From positions 1-64,000 of the forward strand of contig NZ_URFY01000015.1 of assembly GCF_900547205.1 (NCBI RefSeq): 64,000 bases of DNA. Reading direction: 5' to 3'. The position numbers and the translations under genes are program-made. The DNA is from an uncultured Bacteroides sp. (GTDB lineage Bacteria > Bacteroidota > Bacteroidia > Bacteroidales > Bacteroidaceae). Within the stretch, counting starts at the first letter, position 1. Every line of letters begins with the position of its first letter. The notes beneath the pieces were generated by a model. It made no database searches. It was given only the letters and a program-made list of their open reading frames with translations, and had not been told where the DNA came from. Shown piece after piece: positions 7,573 to 14,680 of the stretch.

Positions 7573-9040
7573 CAGAGTCCTCAGCATCATCCTTAGACTT
7601 CTCGGAGATAAGTAGCAGTTTATCTCCAACGTGTAGTTTCAGTGTTCCGTTGGGAATCAGAAACTCACTGCCACGCTTCACAATCATCACCAGCGTTCCC
7701 TGAGGAAGATTCATATCTTTCAGTGTATCTGCTTCTTCAATCATTTCGCGGGTAACAGTCATATCGCTAAGGTCGGAATCTATTTCTTCCGGCAGTTCCA
7801 CTCCGAAGTCGTTTCCTGTCTTTTCCAACGGTTTGGAAAGATTCAGCAGGCGGGCAACAAAAGAAATAGTTGTGCCCTGTACCACCAATGAAACGATGGT
7901 GATAAAGAATACGATATTAAAGATTATATTCGAACCTTCTACTCCGGCAACGACGGGATAAGTGGCGAAGATGATAGGAACGGCACCACGCAGCCCCACC
8001 CACGACACGAACAAACGCGATTTCATCGTAATCTTTCGGAAAGGCAGCAAACATAGGAACACGCTCAACGGACGTCCGATAACAATCATGAATACACCTA
8101 TCAGTAGTGCGACAACTGCAACTTCGAGCATCTCGTGCGGGTTGACAAGCAATCCCAAGCAAAGGAACATGATGATTTGGAACAACCAAGTGAGTCCGTC
8201 CATAAAGGTATAGATATCCTTGCGGTGCATTATTTTGTTGTTACCCACCATCATACCGGCTATGTAGACCGCCAGATAGCCATTACCTTTCATTAAAACA
8301 GTGATGGAAAAAGTGAAGAAAACAAATGCTAATAATAAAATAGGATATAGCGCCTGATTGTCAATGTTAAGCTTGTTCAACATTTTGATGGCAAGTTTTC
8401 CGAGTACATATCCGGCAGCGGCTCCCACGATAAACTGGATGACGAAAGAAGCGGCTATTGCACCCACTCCCATGCCTGCCGATTGGATAAATTGTATCAA
8501 CACGATGGTGAGCATATACGCCATCGGGTCATTACTTCCACTTTCAAGCTCCAGCATGGGACGTAGATTGTGTTTCAGATTCATCTTCTGCGAACGAAGA
8601 ATGGCGAATACTGAAGCCGAATCCGTGGACGACATGGTGGAAGCCAGTAGCAGCGACGTGGTGATAGGCAGATAGATATTTGTCCAACTCATGCCACTCA
8701 ACCACCAGATAAAGAGCCCGGTGAAAAGGGCGGTGAGCAATACTCCCGCTGTGGAAAGTACGATTCCGGGACCAAGTATGGGTTTTATTTCTCTGAATTT
8801 GGTATCCATACCTCCCGAGAAAAGGATGATGCTCAAAGCTACCATACCTATGAATTGCGCATCTTTGGCGTCGTGAAATTGAAGTCCGAGTCCGTCACTA
8901 CCGAAGGCCATTCCCACAACAAGGAACAGTAATAAGGTGGGGACTCCGAAACGATATCCGGTTTTACCGACAACGATGCTGACGAAAAGTAAGATAGAAC
9001 CAATAAGTAAGGTGTTTTCTGCTGTAAATATCATAGGCAA
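7568..9040 (-). CDS. CPA1-type potassium (or sodium)/proton antiporter with RCK_C domain
   Basis: A 490-residue inner membrane antiporter. About 12 hydrophobic segments occupy residues 5-390, starting from TLLIGSILLFVSIVV; the STMSSTDSASVFAIL segment near residue 130 holds the conserved Asp of the ion path. The last 70-80 residues form a soluble TrkA_C/RCK_C domain (GTLVMIVKRGSEFLIPNG ... GDKLLLI), typical of the NhaP2/CvrA potassium-proton antiporters of enterics and suggesting ligand gating. It probably removes excess K+ or Na+ and tunes cytoplasmic pH. It appears monocistronic. Its final codons lie inside a 22-nt repeat array. Confidence 0.85.
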   Translation of the reverse strand: MPMIFTAENTLLIGSILLFVSIVVGKTGYRFGVPTLLLFLVVGMAFGSDGLGLQFHDAKDAQFIGMVALSIILFSGGMDTKFREIKPILGPGIVLSTAGVLLTALFTGLFIWWLSGMSWTNIYLPITTSLLLASTMSSTDSASVFAILRSQKMNLKHNLRPMLELESGSNDPMAYMLTIVLIQFIQSAGMGVGAIAASFVIQFIVGAAAGYVLGKLAIKMLNKLNIDNQALYPILLLAFVFFTFSITVLMKGNGYLAVYIAGMMVGNNKIMHRKDIYTFMDGLTWLFQIIMFLCLGLLVNPHEMLEVAVVALLIGVFMIVIGRPLSVFLCLLPFRKITMKSRLFVSWVGLRGAVPIIFATYPVVAGVEGSNIIFNIVFFITIVSLVVQGTTISFVARLLNLSKPLEKTGNDFGVELPEEIDSDLSDMTVTREMIEEADTLKDMNLPQGTLVMIVKRGSEFLIPNGTLKLHVGDKLLLISEKSKDDAEDSE

Positions 9041-9176
9041 TGTATTATAAAGTTATAAAAATGTCGTAGTAGTTTTCACTCTGCGAAGTTACACATTATT
9101 AACAACAAATAAAACACCCGTTTGGATGTATTTTAGTGAAAAAAGGTAGTTAAATTGTTTGAAATGAGAAATAATG

Positions 9177-10493
9177 TTATTTGAACTTCAATATGAACCG
9201 TATTTCTTTTGCATCCGGCAGTAAGTTAAGGCTTCCTCCGGACAGGCGCATAATCTGTCGCGAAATGCTTAGTCCGATTCCGCTACCTCCTTCTTTGGTA
9301 GTAAAGAAAGGTATAAATATATGTTCTGCTATATCGGCGGGAATTGCCGGACCGTTGTTCTTTATTTCAATCCATATTTCTTCCGCTTCGTTGCAGTAGG
9401 CTTGAATGTTGATTTCGCCATCCGTTTGGTTTCCAATAGCTTGAATGGCATTTTTCAGAAGGTTGATGACGACTTGCGAGATTAGGTTTTCATCTGCGTA
9501 AAGAATCAGGTCGGCGGGAACAATCTCTGTCCGGAACGTGATATGTTCGCAGGGATTCTGATGCCGGGCGAGTTCGACCATTCGTTCGATAAATGCCTTT
9601 AGGTAGAAGAGGGAAGGTTCGGGAGTGGGAATACGTGTAAATTTCCGGTAAGACTCGACGAAGGATAGCAGTCCTTTTCCGGTGGCGCTGATGGTCTGCA
9701 AGCCGCGGCTTATTTCTTCGTCCGTGTCTTTCACTATCGAAAGAAGTGTATCGCTCAGTGAAGTAATAGGGGTGACGGAGTTCATGATTTCGTGGGTCAG
9801 CACGCGGGTCAGTCTAATCCATGAGTCTATTTCTTTCTCGTCTAGCTCGACGTTGATATCGCTCAGTGCCAGGATGCGCAGATGCTCATCGTGCACATTG
9901 ATGTCCGATACGCGTATGGATAGATTGACCGTTCCGCGTTCATTCTGAAACATCACTTGCAGCTTGTCGCCGGCATGGCAATTCTCCACTTTCTTCATCA
10001 GTACTGTGTCTACTTTGCTCAATTGGCGGACATGGGTGAATACATTCAGTCCAAGCAAGCGGAGTGCTTCTTTATTCTTCTGATAGACTGCTCCGTTGTC
10101 ATTGAGCACAATCAACCCTGTGCTGACAAAGTCGAGTATCAACTCGTAATATTTCTCTTGTTGGGCTGTTTCGGCCTTTACATTATATAATATTTGTCCC
10201 ACCCGATTGAGGGCGCGGTTGATTTGCTTGCTGGCGTGAGTTCCGTTTTCTTCGGGAAAGCGGAAGGAGTTGTCATTATTCTCCAATGTATCTATCATGA
10301 AAAGCACTTGCTTGACGTGGGAACGGTAAAGGCGAATCTGCCAGATAATGCTTAGAATCAGCAAACAAATACTGGCTCCAAACCAAAAATAGGATTGAAG
10401 GACAACGAGCCAAACGGTTGATATGCAAAGAAGTGCTGTCAGCAATACTCTGAACCAGTATTGGTCTGTTAGTCGTCGGATGAGTCTGTTCAT
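9177..10493 (-). CDS. Sensor histidine kinase, NtrB/AtoS type
   Basis: A 438-residue membrane kinase, partner of the sigma-54 regulator encoded just upstream (4-bp overlap of start and stop). Two hydrophobic segments near residues 15-55 anchor it; there is almost no periplasmic loop, so the signal is probably cytoplasmic or in the membrane. A PAS-like region (about 100-215) precedes the phosphorylated His in LTHEIMNSVTP. The ATPase part shows NLLKNAIQAIG (N box), EIKNNGPAIP (G1), FIPFFTTKEGGSGIGLSIS (F and G2). It would phosphorylate Asp55 of the regulator and, by inference, control the ABC exporter operon at 13.6-17 kb. Confidence 0.88.
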   Translation of the reverse strand: MNRLIRRLTDQYWFRVLLTALLCISTVWLVVLQSYFWFGASICLLILSIIWQIRLYRSHVKQVLFMIDTLENNDNSFRFPEENGTHASKQINRALNRVGQILYNVKAETAQQEKYYELILDFVSTGLIVLNDNGAVYQKNKEALRLLGLNVFTHVRQLSKVDTVLMKKVENCHAGDKLQVMFQNERGTVNLSIRVSDINVHDEHLRILALSDINVELDEKEIDSWIRLTRVLTHEIMNSVTPITSLSDTLLSIVKDTDEEISRGLQTISATGKGLLSFVESYRKFTRIPTPEPSLFYLKAFIERMVELARHQNPCEHITFRTEIVPADLILYADENLISQVVINLLKNAIQAIGNQTDGEINIQAYCNEAEEIWIEIKNNGPAIPADIAEHIFIPFFTTKEGGSGIGLSISRQIMRLSGGSLNLLPDAKEIRFILKFK

Positions 10494-11833
10494 AAGCCGA
10501 ATTTCTTCATCTTGTTATAGAGTGTCTGTCTGGTGATTCCCAGTTGAGAGGCAACAGCCGACAAGTTTCCCGAGCAGGCATCGAGTGCTTTCCGTATCAT
10601 CTGTATCTCCATTTCTTCTAAGGTGGAGATGCTTTTTTCAGAAGTCTCTATCTTGCGGGCAGACAATTGGAACAGTTCGGCAGGTATCTGCACACCGTCA
10701 TTGATAATTACGACTTTCTCAATGGCGTGCTCCAGTTCGCGGATATTGCCAAACCAGGAGTGAGCGGTTAGTTTCTCTTTGGCGGCAGGGCTTAGCTTCA
10801 TCGGTCCTTTATCATACTGCTTGCAGAAGCGGGTGATAAATCTTTCGGCAAGCGGAAGGATGTCTTCCTTTCTTTCCCGCAAAGGAGGTATTTCAATATG
10901 AATGGTATTGATGCGGTAGAGCAGGTCTTCCCGAAACTCCTCGCGGTCAACCATTTCTTGTAGGTTCCGGTTGGTGGCGCATATCAGGCGGATGTCGATG
11001 GGCAAGGGGATATTGCTTCCCACTCGTACGATGCTTCTTCGCTGGATGGCAGTCAGCAGTTTGGCTTGCAGGTGATAGGGGAGGTTTCCTATTTCGTCCA
11101 GAAACAAAGTACTTTTATCTGCCGCTTCAAACTTCCCTGTCCGGTCGATGTGTGCATCGGTGAAGGAACCTTTCACATGACCGAACAGCTCGCTTTCAAA
11201 CAAAGACTCGGTGATGGCTCCCATATCTACGGCAATCATTTCGTGGTTTCTGCGATTGGAGAGGGCATGGATTTCGCGGGCAAGCATTTCCTTTCCTGTT
11301 CCGTTTTCGCCGGTGATAAGGATATTGGCATCGGTGACGGCTACTTTCTCTATCAGCATCCGTAGCTGTTGCATGACTTTGCTTTCGCCCCAGTGTAGTG
11401 CTGGAGTATTGATTGATTTATTAGATATGCCGTTCTTCTTTCCGTTTTTAGTTGAGGTGACGGCTGCTTGCAGTGTATCTACCAACTTTTGGTTATCCCA
11501 AGGCTTGACGATAAAGTCGGCTGCTCCTTCTTTGATTCCACGGATAGCAAGGTCGATGTCGGCGTAGGCGGTAAAAAGAACAACGGGAGTTTCGGGTTGC
11601 ACCTTCTTTATTTCTTGTAGCCAGAACAAGCCTTCATTGCCGGTGTTGATGCCCGATGTGAAATTCATATCCAGTAATATCACGTCGGGCATTTCTTTCC
11701 GCATTGCGGTAATCAGTGTGACGGGCGAAGAGAGTGTAATAACCTTTGAGAAATAGTTCTTTAATAAGATTTGCACTGCTGTCAGCACCCCTTTGTTGTC
11801 GTCTACAATGATGATTGTTCCTTGTTTACTCAT
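10490..11833 (-). CDS. Sigma-54-dependent response regulator, NtrC/AtoC family
   Basis: A 447-residue enhancer-binding protein. The receiver domain (1-125) has D10-D11, phospho-acceptor D55 in VILLDMNF, T84-type switch residue in LFTAY and K106. The AAA+ domain (about 150-385) has the Walker A GENGTGKE, Walker B TLFLDEIGNL and an arginine finger in DLLYRIN. The loop that touches sigma-54 reads GSFTDA instead of GAFTGA; GAFTDA-like variants are, as far as I know, frequent in Bacteroidota. A Fis-type helix-turn-helix forms the C-terminus (LSAVASQLGITRQTLYNK). First gene of the pair with the kinase. The likely target is the sigma-54 promoter at 13638 with two palindromes upstream. Confidence 0.92.
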   Translation of the reverse strand: MSKQGTIIIVDDNKGVLTAVQILLKNYFSKVITLSSPVTLITAMRKEMPDVILLDMNFTSGINTGNEGLFWLQEIKKVQPETPVVLFTAYADIDLAIRGIKEGAADFIVKPWDNQKLVDTLQAAVTSTKNGKKNGISNKSINTPALHWGESKVMQQLRMLIEKVAVTDANILITGENGTGKEMLAREIHALSNRRNHEMIAVDMGAITESLFESELFGHVKGSFTDAHIDRTGKFEAADKSTLFLDEIGNLPYHLQAKLLTAIQRRSIVRVGSNIPLPIDIRLICATNRNLQEMVDREEFREDLLYRINTIHIEIPPLRERKEDILPLAERFITRFCKQYDKGPMKLSPAAKEKLTAHSWFGNIRELEHAIEKVVIINDGVQIPAELFQLSARKIETSEKSISTLEEMEIQMIRKALDACSGNLSAVASQLGITRQTLYNKMKKFGL

Positions 11834-11902
11834 ATCCGATTCGGTTTGTAAGGCGCAAACTTACGAAAAAAGTAACTTATAATTCAACATTCACCATTGA
11901 AT

Positions 11903-12613
11903 TTACAGCCATTGGAACTTTAATCCGAAGGAAAGACTGAGATAGTCGCGAGGTTTGAGATAGCTATTGCCCACAGCGCTAATCAGATACAAATCGCACG
12001 TGCTCAGTTCGTAGAAGAAAGTGACGGACTTAGCCATAAATCTGTATTTCGGGGCAATATCAAACGTCAGTCGTTGCCCCATATAAACATGGATGCGCAC
12101 TTTGCTCGAGAAACCGTAATAACCTTTGGGATAGCGGTCCGGTTCGTTCACCCAGAATTGGTCGCCAAATACCGTATTCAAATAAAGACCGCAGGCAAAC
12201 GGTTCGGTAGAGAATCCCTTTCCTAGGTCGATGCTCCAAGGTATATAGTTCTGTTTGAGCGTCATGGTCACTTTTGCTTTCTTCGATGAGTACTTCGGTA
12301 AGAATCCTAACAAAACATCCGTCTCCCATTGATTCCGTTTTCCATAATCCCAGCCGGTGCCTAGAGAGATTAATCCCATGTTTCCTGCATATTGTATCTT
12401 GGAATGAGTCGGGATGATTCGTTCCCAATTGCTGCGGAAGCGATGGATACGGTTATCATAACCGGTACGTTTGGCAGGGGCTTCGATAGCTATGTCCGTA
12501 ATTGCATTCGTTACTGTATCTGTCTGACAAACGGCAAAGGACAAGCCGGAGAATGCGAGGAAGGCTATCAGCACTCCTGCGCGTATGATAAATTTAGTAT
12601 TTAACCAACTCAT
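11903..12613 (-). CDS. Outer membrane beta-barrel-like protein of unknown function
   Basis: A 236-residue exported protein. The signal peptide spans about residues 1-30 with a hydrophobic core AGVLIAFLAFSGLSFA. The rest alternates polar and apolar residues and ends in FGLKFQWL with a terminal aromatic stretch, as outer membrane barrel proteins do; I do not recognise a named family with confidence. Its start codon lies 20 nt inside the upstream phosphoesterase gene, so translation of the two is probably coupled. It lies 69 bp upstream of the response regulator gene on the same strand and may belong to one envelope-stress unit with it. Confidence 0.7.
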   Translation of the reverse strand: MSWLNTKFIIRAGVLIAFLAFSGLSFAVCQTDTVTNAITDIAIEAPAKRTGYDNRIHRFRSNWERIIPTHSKIQYAGNMGLISLGTGWDYGKRNQWETDVLLGFLPKYSSKKAKVTMTLKQNYIPWSIDLGKGFSTEPFACGLYLNTVFGDQFWVNEPDRYPKGYYGFSSKVRIHVYMGQRLTFDIAPKYRFMAKSVTFFYELSTCDLYLISAVGNSYLKPRDYLSLSFGLKFQWL

Positions 12614-13397
12614 AACTGTGACCTTCGGGAGTTATAGTAAATACCAGATAACTGCGGTAATCCATGCAGTCGGAGGTTACATAGTGTATTCCGTCATTGA
12701 ATATTTCTTCATCGAGATAATGATGGGTATGGGCAGAAGTGCAAAACAATATTCCCGGATATTGATTGACGTAGTGTTGAAACACTTTGGCTACATTATC
12801 GTTGAATACATCCGTATAAGGCCGTGCGTGCATACTTACCACCGTCTTGTCAAACTCTTCCCTTCTCGCTGTTACCTCTTTCTCCATAAAGGTGAAATCA
12901 GGAACAGGTTCGGAATAGTCGTACTCCAATGCGTTGGTATTAAGGCAAACGAACTTCACATTTCCGGCAATAAAAGAGAAGTTGGTAGGTCCGAACACTG
13001 CCTTGTAAGTCTCTTCTCCAGTGCCTACGCAATCATGGTTTCCGATAAGGACAACGTAGGGAACTTTCAAACCGCTCATGATATCCCGTTGCCAAAGGAA
13101 CTCCTTGGTAAGTCCGAAATCACTGACGTCTCCTCCGTGAATGACGAAGTCGATATCATCTCGTTTATTAATCTCTTTCACGAAATCTTCCGTCTCGTCA
13201 TACCAACGTTGCGAGTCGCCCAGCGTCACGAAGCGAATGGTTGTTTTACCTTTGCAGTTGGCTTCTATCTTCTCGATGTTGTGGGCGTTGACGTCGGTTT
13301 CTCCATCTATCCGCACGTCGTACGGGTGATAATCTATCAAACCACATCCTGTAAGTAGCAGGCATGAGAGGAATGTGCATAAGCTTCTTTTTACCAT
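12594..13397 (-). CDS. Calcineurin-like metallophosphoesterase lipoprotein
   Basis: A 267-residue lipoprotein: the signal ends in the lipobox LLTGC (Cys18). The metallophosphoesterase motifs appear in order as GDSQ, GGDVSD, GNHDC, SMHARP and AHTHH. The last one replaces the usual GHxH by AHTH, keeping both metal-ligand histidines but losing the glycine. The protein would act on a phosphodiester or phosphomonoester on the periplasmic face; the substrate is unknown. It overlaps the next gene by 20 nt. Divergent from the sigma-54 controlled exporter unit. Confidence 0.83.
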   Translation of the reverse strand: MVKRSLCTFLSCLLLTGCGLIDYHPYDVRIDGETDVNAHNIEKIEANCKGKTTIRFVTLGDSQRWYDETEDFVKEINKRDDIDFVIHGGDVSDFGLTKEFLWQRDIMSGLKVPYVVLIGNHDCVGTGEETYKAVFGPTNFSFIAGNVKFVCLNTNALEYDYSEPVPDFTFMEKEVTARREEFDKTVVSMHARPYTDVFNDNVAKVFQHYVNQYPGILFCTSAHTHHYLDEEIFNDGIHYVTSDCMDYRSYLVFTITPEGHSYELVKY

Positions 13398-13544
13398 AAT
13401 ATAGTAGTTTGTTTATTGAAAACTCGACGCGAAGATAAAGTTTTCAGTTGGATTAATGATGACCGGCAGAGAGAAATAGGAAATAGAGAACAATAAAGAG
13501 GTAGAAATATCTAGTTCTCTTGCATTGGACAATATCGTAGGTTT

Positions 13545-13580
13545 GTCTAATAATTAGACGTGACTGTCTAATTATTAGAC
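13545..13580. promoter_or_regulatory. Two palindromes 21 bp apart: probable enhancer sites of the NtrC-type regulator
   Basis: GTCTAATAATTAGAC (13545-13559) and its exact reverse complement GTCTAATTATTAGAC (13566-13580) each form a palindrome about one central base. Their centres are 21 bp apart, i.e. two helical turns, so two dimers would sit on one face of the DNA. They lie about 90-110 bp before the predicted start of the sigma-54 promoter at 13638, the usual place of upstream activating sequences. Seen in the sequence: the repeats and spacing. Inferred: binding by the regulator encoded at 10490-11833. Confidence 0.75.
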
Positions 13581-13637
13581 AATGGCTGGCGCAAGCAATA
13601 TCGCATATGTAGCTGATAACTAAGCAGTATGCTACTT

Positions 13638-13653
13638 TGGCACGATTTCTGCA
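13638..13653 (+). promoter_or_regulatory. Sigma-54 promoter (-24/-12)
   Basis: TGGCACGATTTCTGCA matches the consensus TGGCACG-N4-TTGCW at all but one position (C for the first T of TTGC). The invariant GG and GC are correctly spaced. Transcription would begin near 13664, just before the decayed permease and the ABC genes. Confidence 0.8.
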
Positions 13654-13681
13654 TTTACGGTAGAAAAGAATATAATGCATG

Positions 13682-14006
13682 ATGAGACACTTTTAAAACA
13701 TTGATGCATGAACGGGGCACGAACATCATCAAAATCGCTTCATTGACGTTAGGAATCTTTGTAGGTATCCTACTGTTTTCCTGTGTCGCCTTTCAGTTGA
13801 ACTATTACGACTTTTGTCCTAAACCGGAACAGTTGTATATCGCTTATGTGAATAAACCGGGGAGTCCCGATACGTATGGTACATTGGCTGGTGCCATCCG
13901 CGAGAATTTTCCAAAAGAAGTGGAAGATGCTACCGTGCTTAGGGATGTGGGCGTCAAGGTATTGAGTAATAATATAATAAATGAGAATAGAAATGATACA
14001 AATTGA
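13682..14006 (+). pseudogene. Decayed remnant of a MacB/FtsX-type ABC permease gene
   Basis: From 13682 the DNA begins like the intact permease gene at 14681 (ATGAGACA...). The reading frame breaks at once: one extra T in the TTTT run at 13691-13694 shifts it. After correction the sequence runs MRH-KTLMHERGTNIIKI and on to GIFVGILLFSCVAFQL, clearly related to the first 45 residues of the intact permease (RERGSSIIRI ... GILLFSQIAFEL). Similarity continues weakly to about KEVEDATV and then ends in a short tail that runs into the ATPase gene. So the gene has lost more than 85 percent of its length and carries a frameshift. An in-frame piece (from 13704) could still be translated as a one-helix peptide. 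Confidence 0.8.
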
Positions 14007-14667
14007 GAACATCAGTAAAGTATTCCGTACTACGGAAGTAGAAACGGTTGCATTGAATCACGTGAATCTGGAAGTAAAAGAAGGAGAGTTTGTTGCCATC
14101 ATGGGCCCTTCGGGTTGTGGCAAATCGACCTTGCTCAATATCCTCGGTCTGTTGGATAATCCCACCGAAGGTTCCTATCAATTGATGGGAGAGGAAGTAG
14201 CCGGATTGAAAGAAAAGGAGCGCACCTTTGTGCGCAAAGGCAAACTGGGCTTTGTGTTCCAGAGCTTCAATCTGATAGACGAATTGAACGTTTTTGAGAA
14301 TGTGGAGTTGCCGCTTACTTATCTGGGAATCAAATCGTCCGAACGCAAACGCATGGTTGAAGATATACTGAGACGAATGAACATCAGCCACCGTGCCAAG
14401 CACTTCCCGCAGCAGCTTTCCGGCGGTCAGCAACAACGTGTGGCAATAGCCCGTGCGGTGGTTTCCAACCCTAAATTGATTTTAGCCGATGAGCCCACAG
14501 GTAATTTGGATTCAAAGAATGGAGCGGAAGTAATGAACCTGCTGGCAGAGTTGAATAAGGAAGGCACTACGATTATCATGGTGACCCACTCACAGCATGA
14601 TGCGAGCTTTGCGCACCGGACAATACACTTATTTGATGGAAGCATCGTAGCAAACGTAACCGCATAA
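13993..14667 (+). CDS. ABC transporter ATP-binding protein, MacB/LolD type
   Basis: A 224-residue ATPase. Walker A is GPSGCGKST, the Q-loop lies in VFQSFNL, the ABC signature is LSGGQQQRVAIARA, Walker B is LILADEPTG followed by NLDS, and the H-loop is VTHS. The start at 13993 (MIQIENI) fits the family; the in-frame ATG at 13981 would add four residues. It powers the permease encoded 13 bp downstream. Proteins of this group do mechanical work across the envelope (lipoprotein release, peptide or drug export) without moving substrate through the membrane domain. Expression is probably sigma-54 dependent via the promoter at 13638. Confidence 0.92.
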   Translation: MIQIENISKVFRTTEVETVALNHVNLEVKEGEFVAIMGPSGCGKSTLLNILGLLDNPTEGSYQLMGEEVAGLKEKERTFVRKGKLGFVFQSFNLIDELNVFENVELPLTYLGIKSSERKRMVEDILRRMNISHRAKHFPQQLSGGQQQRVAIARAVVSNPKLILADEPTGNLDSKNGAEVMNLLAELNKEGTTIIMVTHSQHDASFAHRTIHLFDGSIVANVTA

Positions 14668-14680
14668 ACAGAAAGCAATA

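Noticed and set aside
12585..13358. Open frame of 257 codons on the plus strand
   Set aside because: It is wholly antisense to the phosphoesterase gene, whose motifs are unmistakable; the antisense product shows no family features.
13453..13680. Short minus-strand frame of 75 codons
   Set aside because: It runs through the sigma-54 promoter and enhancer palindromes and has no family features.
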